Source: Actinomadura sp. DC4 | GTDB taxonomy: Bacteria; Actinomycetota; Actinomycetes; Streptosporangiales; Streptosporangiaceae | Direction of reading: 5' to 3' | NCBI RefSeq assembly: GCF_030406325.1 | Contig: NZ_JAUEQY010000053.1 | Coordinates: 1 to 44,530 of the forward strand | DNA length: 44,530 nt | Part shown: positions 16,316 through 24,811 of the stretch, in pieces | Layout: each line of letters opens with the position of its first letter | Position numbering within the stretch: position 1 is the stretch's first letter | Made by a program: the position numbers and the translations under genes | Notes under the pieces: model-generated | Told to the model about the DNA's origin: nothing | What the model saw: only the letters and a program-made list of their open reading frames with translations | Databases searched by the model: none

Positions 16316-16359
16316 GTTCGTCCAAAGTTAACCTGCAACTACACAACCGTTCATGGCAG
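16316..16359. promoter_or_regulatory. PHO-box-like direct repeats between senX3 and phoU
   Basis: Four units on an exact 11-nt period: GTTCGTC-CAAA, GTTAACC-TGCA, ACTACAC-AACC, GTTCATG-GCAG. The Streptomyces PHO box is built of 11-nt direct repeat units with a 7-nt conserved part close to GTTCACC, and the phoU/phoRP intergenic region is a known target of PhoP. Units 1, 2 and 4 fit well and unit 3 poorly. This supports autoregulation of senX3-regX3 and co-control of phoU. Confidence 0.7.
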
Positions 16360-16406
16360 GCGACCATCCTGTCTAATCGGATAAACGTGCCGAATGAAGG
16401 ATGCGA

Positions 16407-17072
16407 ATGCGAGACGCCTACCACGATGAGCTCGACGGACTCTCCGACAGACTCGTGGAGATGACGCGGCTGGTGCGGTCGGCGATGGCCCGGGCCAGCA
16501 CCGCTCTACTGGATGCCGACCTGCGCCTCGCCGAAGAGGTGATCAGCGCTGATGAGCAGGTCAACAAGCTGGAGACGGAGATCGAGGAGACCGTCTTCGA
16601 ACTGATGGCCCGCCAGCAGCCGGTGGCGAGCGACCTGCGGACCCTCATCACCGCCCTGCGCATGAGCGGTGACCTGGAGCGCATGGGCGACCTCGCCGTA
16701 CACCTGGCCAAGACGGCGCGGCGGCGCCACCCCGAGTCGGCCATCCCGCCCGAGCTCCACGCGACCGTGCTGGAGATGGGCCAGATCGCCGAGCGCATGA
16801 TCGCCAAAGCGGGCAGCGTCATCGCCTCACAGGACGTCGCGATGGGCCTGGAGCTCGACGCCGACGACGACCAGATGGACCGCCTGCACCGCCGGCTGTT
16901 CGACGCGCTCCTGTCCCCGAAGTGGGGCCACGGCGTCGAGCCGGCCGTCGACATCTCGCTGGCGGGCCGCTACTTCGAACGCTTCGCCGACCACGCGGTG
17001 CACGTGGCCGAGAACGTCGTCTACCTCGTCACCGGCCAGCACCCGGAAGACCTCGGCGGCATCCTCACCTGA
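16407..17072 (+). CDS. phoU: Phosphate signalling regulator PhoU
   Basis: 221 residues, with two PhoU repeats forming paired three-helix bundles. Metal-binding E/DxxxD motifs occur in each: R-M-G-D-L-A-V-H-L near residue 91 and R-F-A-D-H-A-V-H-V-A-E-N near residue 190. PhoU links the Pst transporter to the PhoR-type kinase and represses signalling when phosphate is plentiful. ATG 16407 is preferred over 16401 because GAAGG ends 6 nt before it and the protein then starts M-R-D-A-Y-H-D-E-L as in homologues. It is divergent from senX3, with PHO-box-like repeats between. Confidence 0.95.
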   Translation: MRDAYHDELDGLSDRLVEMTRLVRSAMARASTALLDADLRLAEEVISADEQVNKLETEIEETVFELMARQQPVASDLRTLITALRMSGDLERMGDLAVHLAKTARRRHPESAIPPELHATVLEMGQIAERMIAKAGSVIASQDVAMGLELDADDDQMDRLHRRLFDALLSPKWGHGVEPAVDISLAGRYFERFADHAVHVAENVVYLVTGQHPEDLGGILT

Positions 17073-17089
17073 GTCCCGACAAGCACGCG

Positions 17090-17116
17090 AGCCCCGGCGG
17101 AACGCCGGGGCTTTCG
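17090..17116 (+). terminator. Intrinsic terminator of phoU
   Basis: Perfect 10-bp stem AGCCCCGGCG / CGCCGGGGCT with a GAA loop, followed by TTTCGT, 18 nt after the phoU stop. Confidence 0.85.
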
Positions 17117-17325
17117 TCGTTTCCGGCCACATACGGGGGCGTGGCAGACCACGAAGGGCCTCCTCACCTGCGGCAGAAGCACGGGCCGGAGGCGGCTGGG
17201 AGCGGCGACGCCGGCGGCCGGGGCTTCGCATCCGGGTTCGCCCAGGCACCCGCCCGCCCGCATGCGCCCAGGACGATCACGAGGGTGGTTGAAGCGCCGA
17301 CTTCGTGCGGCTGTAAGAGCGGGGC
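17117..17325. other. Intergenic region downstream of phoU and the Tox-PL gene
   Basis: 209 bp between convergent genes. No open frame with domain support, RNA or clear hairpin is visible beyond the phoU terminator. In particular I see no small immunity-type gene here. Confidence 0.45.
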
Positions 17326-20109
17326 TCATTCCCCTCGCACAGGCGGCGATGTGATGACGGTGATGCTCACACAGGCTCGGTCCTCGAGAGGAATGAGCGT
17401 GCCGTCGGAGCGGCGGCCGCTGCGTTGGGGGGTGACCCATTCGATGCCCTCGGCGATGTCGATCTGTGCTGGAGCCGCTGCCGGCGTCGCCCCAGCTCCG
17501 CCTTCGGCTCCGGTGACGGCGGCTGGAGAACCAGGAGCGACGGCCTGGCGCGCGATCCAGGCGGTCAGTGCGCGCCGCAGCAACCGGACGATTCCGTCGC
17601 CGGCCTGGAGGTCGTCCGCCTCGTTCGTCCGGGCGGCGTCACGTTCGCCCGTACGCCGCGCCAGGGCACGTTCGAGCCCGCTGACCATGGCACCCGCCGT
17701 CCGAGAGTCGTGGTCCACAGGGTCATCGCCTGGCATGAGTGAGGGAGAGTCGCGCCTTGCCTCCGGATCTCGCGGCTCGATGCGCCACTGAGCGGCCGTC
17801 TGCGTGACCATCCCCAGCAGCTCGATGATCTCGGGCTGGGCATCCGGCGATTCGCTCGCGCGAGCCTTCAGCTCCGCCAGCGTCCGGAGGAGACCGTGGC
17901 GCGTGGAGGCGTCAGTGAAAACCGACCGCGCATCGGATACCGGCCAGCCGATCGACGGCCCATACGAACCCGGCCCCTGCCCATGACCCGCCTCCCGCGG
18001 GAACGCGTACACCTGCTCAGAACCGCTGGAAGACGCCATGGCATGGTGCGGGGAAGATAGATGGCCGCCCTGTTCGTGTTGCCCATGGACCGATGAATGC
18101 CGATCCGGCCAGATCACGTTTTCGATTTCGTCGAGCCGTTGCTCCAGCATACGGATCTCGTGAAGTCCGAACTTTTCATCCGGGTCGAAACGAAACTCAA
18201 CCGTTACTTTATCGCCCGATGGACCCAGTTTATATCCATCCTGCATTCCAACCGAGTCATATTGGCCGATTTTTTTAGACGGACTGTCGTATAGTGCGGA
18301 TTCTAGGTATTCACGACTGGTCGCATCGTCCGCCAACCTCCTGTAATCAATATTAATGTCTGCGCCCCGCTTACGCTTGTCCGCACCATAACAGATTGCC
18401 GGCAGACTGGACCGCAAGTGATCAACGAAGAGATCGATAACTTTATCCGCGTTGGAGTCAAGGTAATTACGTACGCCGGATGGCAGCAAATTCCGGCGGT
18501 ACAAGTGAAGTGGAGATCGAACCGCCAAGGCCAATAGGTTCTTCATCAAAGGTGGACTTTCAAGAACAAGCGTGACCTGCATTGCCGCCGCGTGAGTGTA
18601 GACCACAAGTACATAGTTCCGGAGAGCTGGAGCCCCCGAATCCAGTGCCGCCACAGCTTCCGGATGTGCACGTTCAACGTAAGCCACAAAAGCCTGCTTC
18701 ACCTGCACGGCAAAGTCCATGCCAGCTTTTACGATATCACACGAGATAGGTATCGTATTTCTGTCCTCCACCGCCCAGAGATGAAGATCCCACAGTCTGT
18801 CCGGCGGAATATCGTAGGTATACTGGAAATTGATCTGCGAGCCCTTGATCGCATCCAATGGCTGCAGAAAACGAGCGTCGCTCGCCGCTGGCCTTATTTT
18901 CCACCCACTCTGCGGAGTAAATGCATCTGCGATGGACAGTCCATCCGCATGGAGTCTTTCGTGAAAATCTTTGACTCCGAGCGGAGGCTTCGATGAACGC
19001 GGCGCGGAATACAGGCGACGCACAATGTCATGGAATTCATCGAGTACTTGAGATCGCGGCGGCAGACCCTCGTCACCTGGTCCGATACGCCATATAGGGG
19101 AGACCACTTCGGCGATCGGCACCTTTACGAGAAAAACCCTGGTGTTTCCCTTTTCGCGCGCCTTACCGGGATCCCCATACAATAGGCCATCTTTATTGCC
19201 GCGATAGTACCCCGTGTAGTCCAGTACAAGCTTCGCGTGCTTCCTCGGCTGCCTATTATATTCGACTATCGTTTCACCCCCGTGCAGCGCCTCACGCTTG
19301 GAGGGGAAGAGCACGATAATGGGGGTCTCACCTTCCGTTCCACCTGCGCCGTAGTGGAGGAACTGCGATGGACCGACCAATGCGTTGTGTGTACTTGACG
19401 CAGTTCTCGCATACTTTCCGGTCAACGGAACAGCTTTGCCCACAGCATTGACGACGATCGCCCGCGCACCCGGAGATGACGGCCACCCCTCCCCAACGTG
19501 GAGAACCTCCGGCCCATCTTTTCGCTGGGTCTCGACCCGAAATATGGCGCCACCCTCGTTGACGACCACGAACCCGTGGCGACCACCCGCAGAAGGCCGA
19601 GATTCAAGAATGAACGCCGCCGACCGATCACCAAGCTCGGTCAGGTGGTCGACTACTACGTCCAGTGAGTGTTCGACCGGCTGCCAATCTCCGTCGACCG
19701 CCGCCGCGAACGCGTCCTGCCGCCGTGTCGTCAACCAACTCGTGCCGGGCGCGAACTCTTCTGGAGCCGTGCCGGTCACCCGCGAATCATCACGTACCGT
19801 CCGCTGGCCGTAAAAGCCGCGTCGCACTTCATCCAGCCGAATCATGCAGTCGTTGGAATCAAACGCAGGCAACTTGATCGACGCAAGCCGAGAACGCAGC
19901 CGCTCACGCATGTCGCCTATTGATGCCTCTGGCGTTTCAGACGACTCTGATCGGGCGTCTGACCGTAGACGATGGAACTCACCCGTGTGGTCCACGACCC
20001 CGGCCGTCGCTTCAACGCAAGCCCCGGCCGTGTGAGTCGACTTACGCCACAAAGAGGCACCCGCGGCCCGACTCGCTCCTGACGTCACAGGGATCCCTGT
20101 GGTCGACAT
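17326..20109 (-). CDS. Large protein with papain-fold toxin domain (Tox-PL, glutamine-deamidase-like)
   Basis: 927 residues from ATG 20109, chosen because GGAGG stands 10 nt upstream; a GTG at 20151 lacks one. Residues 85-200 fit Tox-PL/Gln_amidase: C88 in N-D-C-M-I-R-L-D-E-V-R-R-G-F-Y-G, H178 in G-G-R-H-G-F-V-V-V-N, and E193 with Q195 where the family has D-x-Q. Such enzymes deamidate glutamine in target proteins. Residues 16-40 (W-R-K-S-T, then C-V-E-A) recall DUF397. The middle and C-terminal regions (to about 720) are unfamiliar; K-V-T-V-E-F-R-F near 680 faintly recalls amidoligase-like folds. The end is Pro/Ala-rich and low in structure. No signal peptide, WXG motif or adjacent immunity gene is visible. 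Codons at 18100-19950 are visibly richer in A/T than in neighbouring genes, suggesting transfer. Confidence 0.75.
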   Translation of the reverse strand: MSTTGIPVTSGASRAAGASLWRKSTHTAGACVEATAGVVDHTGEFHRLRSDARSESSETPEASIGDMRERLRSRLASIKLPAFDSNDCMIRLDEVRRGFYGQRTVRDDSRVTGTAPEEFAPGTSWLTTRRQDAFAAAVDGDWQPVEHSLDVVVDHLTELGDRSAAFILESRPSAGGRHGFVVVNEGGAIFRVETQRKDGPEVLHVGEGWPSSPGARAIVVNAVGKAVPLTGKYARTASSTHNALVGPSQFLHYGAGGTEGETPIIVLFPSKREALHGGETIVEYNRQPRKHAKLVLDYTGYYRGNKDGLLYGDPGKAREKGNTRVFLVKVPIAEVVSPIWRIGPGDEGLPPRSQVLDEFHDIVRRLYSAPRSSKPPLGVKDFHERLHADGLSIADAFTPQSGWKIRPAASDARFLQPLDAIKGSQINFQYTYDIPPDRLWDLHLWAVEDRNTIPISCDIVKAGMDFAVQVKQAFVAYVERAHPEAVAALDSGAPALRNYVLVVYTHAAAMQVTLVLESPPLMKNLLALAVRSPLHLYRRNLLPSGVRNYLDSNADKVIDLFVDHLRSSLPAICYGADKRKRGADINIDYRRLADDATSREYLESALYDSPSKKIGQYDSVGMQDGYKLGPSGDKVTVEFRFDPDEKFGLHEIRMLEQRLDEIENVIWPDRHSSVHGQHEQGGHLSSPHHAMASSSGSEQVYAFPREAGHGQGPGSYGPSIGWPVSDARSVFTDASTRHGLLRTLAELKARASESPDAQPEIIELLGMVTQTAAQWRIEPRDPEARRDSPSLMPGDDPVDHDSRTAGAMVSGLERALARRTGERDAARTNEADDLQAGDGIVRLLRRALTAWIARQAVAPGSPAAVTGAEGGAGATPAAAPAQIDIAEGIEWVTPQRSGRRSDGTLIPLEDRACVSITVITSPPVRGE

Positions 20110-20151
20110 GATGCCTGCGCCTCCAGCGGCCCTGAAAGTGTCCTCGACCAC

Positions 20152-20163
20152 ATACGGCCGTAT
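20152..20163. promoter_or_regulatory. 12-bp palindrome upstream of the Tox-PL gene
   Basis: ATACGGCCGTAT, perfect, 43-54 nt upstream of the start codon at 20109. Position fits an operator, but no adjacent regulator gene is present. Confidence 0.35.
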
Positions 20164-20198
20164 CGCCGAGCTGCCGTTGATGATGGCCAGATCGCGAA

Positions 20199-20237
20199 CG
20201 GCCCCCTGACCTGCGACGGACGCAGGTGAGGGGGCCG
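20199..20237 (-). terminator. Long stem-loop downstream of gpmA
   Basis: 17-nt arms CGGCCCCCTGACCTGCG and CGCAGGTGAGGGGGCCG with one mismatch and a 5-nt loop, beginning 15 nt past the gpmA stop. Only a short T-run follows on the minus strand, so it is a likely but not classical intrinsic terminator. Confidence 0.65.
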
Positions 20238-20251
20238 CTCCATGATCGGGA

Positions 20252-20998
20252 CTACTTCTTGCCCTGGTTCTTGACCGCCTCGATGGAGGCCTGGGCGGCG
20301 TCGGGGTCGAGGTACTCGCCGCCCTTCTTCAGCGGCTCGAAGTCGTCGTCCAGTTCGTACAGGAGCGGGATGCCGGTCGGGATGTTCAGACCGGCGATGT
20401 CGTCGTCGGAGATGCCGTCCAGGTGCTTGACCAGCGCGCGCAGGGAGTTGCCGTGGGCGGCGACCAGCACCGTGTTACCCGCCGCGAGGTCCGGGACGAT
20501 CGCGTCGTACCAGTACGGCAGCAGCCGGTCCACCACGTCCGCCAGGCACTCGGTGCGGGGTACGAGCTCCGACGGCAGCAGGGAGTAGCGCGGGTCGTCG
20601 ACCTGCGACAGCGGGTCGTCGTCGGCGATCGGCGGCGGCGGCGTGTCGTAGGAGCGGCGCCAGGTCATGAACTGCTCCTCGCCGTACTCCTCACGCGTCT
20701 GCGCCTTGTTCTTGCCCTGGAGCGCGCCGTAGTGCCGTTCGTTGAGCCGCCAGGAGCGCCGTACGGGGATCCACAGCTGCTCGGCCGCGTCGAGCGCGAT
20801 GTTGGCCGTGCGGATCGCGCGCTTCAGCACCGACGTGTGCAGCACGTCGAGCCGCAGGTCGGCGTCGAGCAGGAGGTCACCACCGGTGACCGCTTCCTCC
20901 TCGCCCTTCTCCGAGAGGTCGACGTCGACCCAGCCGGTGAACAGCCCCTCGGCGTTCCAGACGCTTTCTCCGTGCCGGAGAAGTACCAATGTCGCCAT
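20252..20998 (-). CDS. gpmA: 2,3-bisphosphoglycerate-dependent phosphoglycerate mutase
   Basis: 248 residues, normal for dPGM. Phosphohistidine motif L-L-R-H-G-E-S (H9), then [32 protein letters not shown], and the second active-site His in V-A-A-H-G-N-S-L-R. Interconverts 3- and 2-phosphoglycerate in glycolysis. ATG 20998 gives the family's usual [10 protein letters not shown] start; the upstream ribosome site is weak. Divergent from the methyltransferase at 21114. Confidence 0.96.
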   Translation of the reverse strand: MATLVLLRHGESVWNAEGLFTGWVDVDLSEKGEEEAVTGGDLLLDADLRLDVLHTSVLKRAIRTANIALDAAEQLWIPVRRSWRLNERHYGALQGKNKAQTREEYGEEQFMTWRRSYDTPPPPIADDDPLSQVDDPRYSLLPSELVPRTECLADVVDRLLPYWYDAIVPDLAAGNTVLVAAHGNSLRALVKHLDGISDDDIAGLNIPTGIPLLYELDDDFEPLKKGGEYLDPDAAQASIEAVKNQGKK

Positions 20999-21113
20999 AA
21001 CCAGCGAGCCTACTGGGTCCACCTGCGGCGCCGGAAAACGCGGGTCGTACGTCCGTCGACGACCGCGTTCCGCGCTGTCACCATGGGGCGAAAATCGAGC
21101 GAAAGGACGCGAA

Positions 21114-21962
21114 ATGCGGACCGGACGGCCCAGTATCACGGCGTTAGGCGTGGCGATCGTGCGAGCGGCGCACCAGAAGATCGACGGCGGGTGCGTGTTC
21201 GACGACCCGCTGGCGGCCCGCCTCGTCACCGTCGCCGACGCGGATCACGTCTTCGACGCGGTCTTCGACCCCGAGCAGGAGCCGGTACGGCTGGCCGTCG
21301 CCGCCCGCGCCCGGTTCGCCGAGGAGGCCCTCGTGGCCGCGCTGGACGACGGGGTGTCGCAGGCGGTCGTGCTGGGCGCGGGCCTGGACACCTTCGCCTA
21401 CCGCCACTCCTACGACGCGCGAGTGTTCGAGGTGGACTTTCCCGCCACGCAGGCGTGGAAGCGGGAGCTGCTGGCCGCCGCCGAGATCGCGGAACCGCCC
21501 TCGCTGACCTTCGCGCCGATCGACTTCGAGGCCATGAGCCTGGCGGACGGGCTGGCCGAGGCAGGCTTCGAGGCGGACCGGCCGGCGTTCTTCGTCTGGA
21601 TGGGCGTCGTGCCGTACCTGACGCCCGAGGCGGTGTACGGGACGCTCGGTTTCGTCGGGAGCCGGCCGGGCGGGTCCGGGGTGGCGTTCGACTACGGTGA
21701 GCCGCCGGCCGCGATGTCGCCCGAGCAACGCGAGGGGTTCGAGCGCCGCGCCGCCTGGGCCGGGCAGAGAGGTGAGCCCTTCCTCAGCCACTTCGTCCCC
21801 GGAGACCTGTCCGCACGCCTGTCCGTGCTCGGCCTGTCCCTGGTCGAGGACGTGACGTACGAGGATCTCGCCGTACGGTACGAGAGCGGTCTGACCGGGC
21901 CGTCCAGGGGCTCGGGCGGCCATGTCGTCCACGCGTCAGTTCTTGCGCGCCACGCCCGCTAA
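21114..21962 (+). CDS. Class I SAM-dependent methyltransferase, leucine carboxyl methyltransferase (LCM/TIGR00027-like) family
   Basis: 282 residues; GAAAGGA lies 6 nt before the ATG. N-terminal R-x-x-S-x-T-A-x-G-V-A-x-V-R-A and D-D-P-L-A-A-R are typical of the actinobacterial family. The SAM motif is [13 protein letters not shown], followed by [10 protein letters not shown] and the [12 protein letters not shown] motif. The substrate is unknown; these enzymes are often annotated as O-methyltransferases of small acids. Its 3' end overlaps the convergent methyltransferase by 27 nt. Confidence 0.88.
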   Translation: MRTGRPSITALGVAIVRAAHQKIDGGCVFDDPLAARLVTVADADHVFDAVFDPEQEPVRLAVAARARFAEEALVAALDDGVSQAVVLGAGLDTFAYRHSYDARVFEVDFPATQAWKRELLAAAEIAEPPSLTFAPIDFEAMSLADGLAEAGFEADRPAFFVWMGVVPYLTPEAVYGTLGFVGSRPGGSGVAFDYGEPPAAMSPEQREGFERRAAWAGQRGEPFLSHFVPGDLSARLSVLGLSLVEDVTYEDLAVRYESGLTGPSRGSGGHVVHASVLARHAR

Positions 21963-22745
21963 GAAGTACGGGCGGCGATATTTGTCCGCGATGCGCTTGG
22001 TCTCCGGCGTGTCCGGCCGCCACTGGGCGACGTTGACCACGCCCGGCTCGACGAGCTCCAGGTCGCCGAAGAAGTCCTTGATGCGCTCGGGGTCGCGGGC
22101 CACGATCGGCGTCGAGGAGTGCTTGTAGACCTCGGTGACGCCGGGGACCGACTCCGGGAGCGCCTCGCCGCAGACGTGGCTGAGCACGAGGTGGCCGCCG
22201 GCCGGCAGGGCCGCGCGGAAGCGCGCCACGATCGACTCGGGGTCGTCGGCGTCCTGGAGGAAGTGCACGATGGCCACCAGCAGGATGGCGAGCGGCCGGT
22301 CGAAGTCGAGGCGCTCGCGCACCTCATGACACTCGAGGATCTCCTCGGGGCGGCGCAGGTCCGCCTGGACGATGTGGACGTTCTCGGTGCCGCCGAGGAT
22401 GGCCCGGCCGTGGGCGAGCACGACGGGGTCGTTGTCGACGTAGACCACGCGGGCGTCGGGCGCGGCCTCACCCGCGACCTCGTGGACGTTGCTCTGGGTC
22501 GGCAGGCCCGTGCCGATGTCGAGGAACTGCCGGACGCCCGCCTCGGCGAGGTAGCGCACGGCGCGGCCCATGAAGGCCCGGTTGTGCTGGGCGGCGATGC
22601 GGATCTGCGGCGCGAACTCCAGCGCCTTCTCGGCGGCGTCGCGGTCGGCGGCGAAGTTGTCCTTGCCGCCGAGGTAGTAGTCGTACATGCGGGCGACGTT
22701 GGGGGTGCTCAGGTCGAGCGTCTCCGGTGCGGTTCGGTCGTCCAA
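21936..22745 (-). CDS. SAM-dependent methyltransferase, Methyltransf_19 (PF04672) type
   Basis: 269 residues, normal length for this actinobacterial family. Starts T-P-N-V-A-R-M-Y-D-Y-Y-L-G-G-K-D-N-F-A-A-D, the diagnostic opening, then the SAM motif F-L-D-I-G-T-G-L-P-T and V-Y-V-D-N-D-P-V-V. The TTG start at 22745 is supported by GGAGGGAGGG 5 nt upstream. Substrates of the family are not known; paralogues are numerous in Streptomyces and relatives. Confidence 0.9.
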   Translation of the reverse strand: MDDRTAPETLDLSTPNVARMYDYYLGGKDNFAADRDAAEKALEFAPQIRIAAQHNRAFMGRAVRYLAEAGVRQFLDIGTGLPTQSNVHEVAGEAAPDARVVYVDNDPVVLAHGRAILGGTENVHIVQADLRRPEEILECHEVRERLDFDRPLAILLVAIVHFLQDADDPESIVARFRAALPAGGHLVLSHVCGEALPESVPGVTEVYKHSSTPIVARDPERIKDFFGDLELVEPGVVNVAQWRPDTPETKRIADKYRRPYFLAGVARKN

Positions 22746-22847
22746 GCCGTCCCTCCCTCCATCGATAGGGACAGAGCTTAACTACTGCGAGCCACCATCA
22801 GTCACGGAAACAGACAAGAAACTAGAATCTGTTCTCATTAACCGACG

Positions 22848-23339
22848 TCAGTTGCCGGCATCCGGGAGAATCCGGGCGAAAGGCTGAAGATTCGCGAGGC
22901 TCTCCCCTCGCTTGACCCGCCAGTCCCACTCCCGCTGGATCGAGCCGGTGAAGCCGATCTCCAGCGCGCGGTCGAAGTTGTCGTCGGAGTAGGTCAGCAC
23001 GCAGCCGAGGATGCGGTCGATCTCCTCCGGCTCCACCGCCGACAGCGGCAGCCGCCCGACGAGGTAGACGTCGCCGGTCTGGTCGAGCGCGAACCCCACG
23101 CCGTACATCCCGCCGTTCTTGCGCAGCAGGTGGCGGTAGAACTCCTCGTGGTTCTCGTCGGGCTGGCGGCAGAAGAACGCCTCGACGTGCAGGCTGTGCT
23201 CTCCCGCGACGAGCCAGGTCATCGTCGCCAGCTTGTGCTGCCCGGGCAGTTTGACGAGGTACGCGCCCGGGCGCGGGCGTTCGTACTCCAGTCCCTGCTC
23301 GTCCAGGATCGCCTTGAGCGCCTCGTCCGTGGAACCCAT
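22848..23339 (-). CDS. YbjN-domain protein
   Basis: 163 residues from ATG 23339, supported by GAGGAG 5 nt upstream. YbjN-like fold: short helical start, then the strand K-L-A-T-M-T-W-L-V-A-G-E-H-S-L-H-V-E-A-F-F, and F-Y-R-H-L-L-R-K-N and G-V-G-F-A-L-D. These resemble type III secretion chaperone-like folds. The gene sits beside mshA in many actinobacteria. Biochemical role unknown. Spaced 49 nt upstream of the mshA stop codon in map order, with mshA transcribed first. Confidence 0.85.
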   Translation of the reverse strand: MGSTDEALKAILDEQGLEYERPRPGAYLVKLPGQHKLATMTWLVAGEHSLHVEAFFCRQPDENHEEFYRHLLRKNGGMYGVGFALDQTGDVYLVGRLPLSAVEPEEIDRILGCVLTYSDDNFDRALEIGFTGSIQREWDWRVKRGESLANLQPFARILPDAGN

Positions 23340-23388
23340 CACCGCTCCTCAGCTCGCCGACGAAACCACCATCATGTACGACACGGGC

Positions 23389-24654
23389 TCACGCCGAGGC
23401 GGCCATCGCCCGTTCGCCCACGGTCTTGGCGTAGATCTCCAGCAGCCGGTCGACGGTCGCCTGCCAGCCGAACGCCTCGCCGTGCCGCACGGCGGCGCGC
23501 GACATCCGGCGCAGCCGGCGCGGCGCGCCGAGCAGGTCGCGCAGGACGCGCGCGTAGTCGGCCGGGTCGTGCCCGGGTACGAGAAGGCCGGACTCCTTGT
23601 CGCGTACGGCCGTGCGCAGGCCGCCGACCTCGGCCGCGACCACGGGTGTACCGCACGCCTGCGACTCGACCGCGACCAGCCCGAAGGACTCGCTGTGCGA
23701 GGGCACGACGGTGATGTCGGCCGCGCGGTACCAGTCGGCCAGCACCGCCTGGGGGCACGGCGGGCAGAACCGTACGATGTCGGCGACGCCCAGCCGGGCG
23801 GCGAGCGCGTGCAGCTCGTCCGGCCGCGTACGGCCGGAGCCGCTGGGGCCGCCGACGACGGCGACGAGCAGGCGGTCGCGCAGCCCGGGATCGCGTTCGA
23901 GCATCCGCGCGGCCGCCTTGATCAGCACGTCCGGGGCCTTGAGCGGCTGGATGCGGCCGACGAACAGCAGGATCGCCCGGTCCCGCGGCAGCCCGAGACG
24001 GCGGCGCGCCCCGTCGGTGTCCCGCTCCGGCGTGAACGTCGTCAGGTCGACGCCCGGGAGCACGGTCTCCACCTGCTCGGGGTCGGCGCCGTACAGGGTC
24101 CGCAGCTGGCTCGCCTCGTCGGCGGTGTTGGCGATGAGCCGGTCGGCGCTGTCCACCACCCGCTGCTCGCCCAGCACGCGGCCGAGCGGCTCGGGGGTGT
24201 CGCCGTCGGCGAGCGCGGCGTTCTTGACCTTCGCGAGCGTGTGCATCGAGTGGACCAGCGGGACGCCCCAGCGCATGCGCGCGGCGTGGCCGGCCTGCCC
24301 CGAGAGCCAGTAGTGCGAGTGGATCAGGTCGTAGTGGCCCGGGTCGTGCGCGGCCTCGGTACGCAGCAGGCCCGAGGTGAACGCGCACATCTGCCGCGGC
24401 AGCTCGGTCTTGTCCAGCTCTTCCAGCGGCCCCGCTCCGACGTGACGGACCAGCACACCGGGGGCCAGCTCGGCGACCTGCGGCTGGGCGCGCGAGGTCG
24501 CACGGGTGAACAGGTCGACCTCGACACCGAGTTCGGCCATGCGCTTGGCGACCTCGACGATGTAGACGTTCATCCCCCCGGCGTCCCCGGTCCCCGGCTG
24601 GTCCAGGGGCGACGTGTGAACACTGATCGTCGCCACCCGGGCAAGACGCGACAC
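23389..24654 (-). CDS. mshA: D-inositol-3-phosphate glycosyltransferase (mycothiol synthesis)
   Basis: 421 residues. GT4 glycosyltransferase: N-terminal [22 protein letters not shown] is diagnostic for MshA. Also [21 protein letters not shown], and the donor-binding [22 protein letters not shown]. It transfers GlcNAc from UDP-GlcNAc to inositol-3-phosphate. GTG 24654 is preferred over GTG 24663 or 24660 because GGAGG then sits 8 nt upstream. Divergent from the SDR at 24812. Confidence 0.95.
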   Translation of the reverse strand: MSRLARVATISVHTSPLDQPGTGDAGGMNVYIVEVAKRMAELGVEVDLFTRATSRAQPQVAELAPGVLVRHVGAGPLEELDKTELPRQMCAFTSGLLRTEAAHDPGHYDLIHSHYWLSGQAGHAARMRWGVPLVHSMHTLAKVKNAALADGDTPEPLGRVLGEQRVVDSADRLIANTADEASQLRTLYGADPEQVETVLPGVDLTTFTPERDTDGARRRLGLPRDRAILLFVGRIQPLKAPDVLIKAAARMLERDPGLRDRLLVAVVGGPSGSGRTRPDELHALAARLGVADIVRFCPPCPQAVLADWYRAADITVVPSHSESFGLVAVESQACGTPVVAAEVGGLRTAVRDKESGLLVPGHDPADYARVLRDLLGAPRRLRRMSRAAVRHGEAFGWQATVDRLLEIYAKTVGERAMAASA

Positions 24655-24811
24655 GGACACCACCTCCGATAAGAGAACCTACCGACCACAACCTGACATT
24701 CCCGTCGGCGAGGTATCCCCAGGAAGATCGGCCCCAACCACGCCCCGACGTTGATCAGTGCCCCGAATCGGGGCTCCCCCCGGGGGAAACGAGCCCCGGG
24801 CGGCTGAGAAG

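Noticed and set aside
15099-16331. 410-codon plus-strand open frame
   Set aside because: Antisense of senX3; composition is typical of a shadow frame.
17326-20109. Anti-phage or T7SS effector system around the Tox-PL gene
   Set aside because: No WXG100, EccC, immunity, NTPase or nuclease gene lies nearby, so a multi-gene system is not supported; only the single gene is reported.
22800-22850. AGAA-TCTG-TTCT sequence as a LexA/SOS box
   Set aside because: It does not fit the actinobacterial consensus (CGAAC/GTTCG halves) and the flanking genes are not SOS genes.
23233-24672. 479-codon plus-strand open frame
   Set aside because: Antisense of mshA; no domain or ribosome site. Long antisense frames are expected at this GC content.
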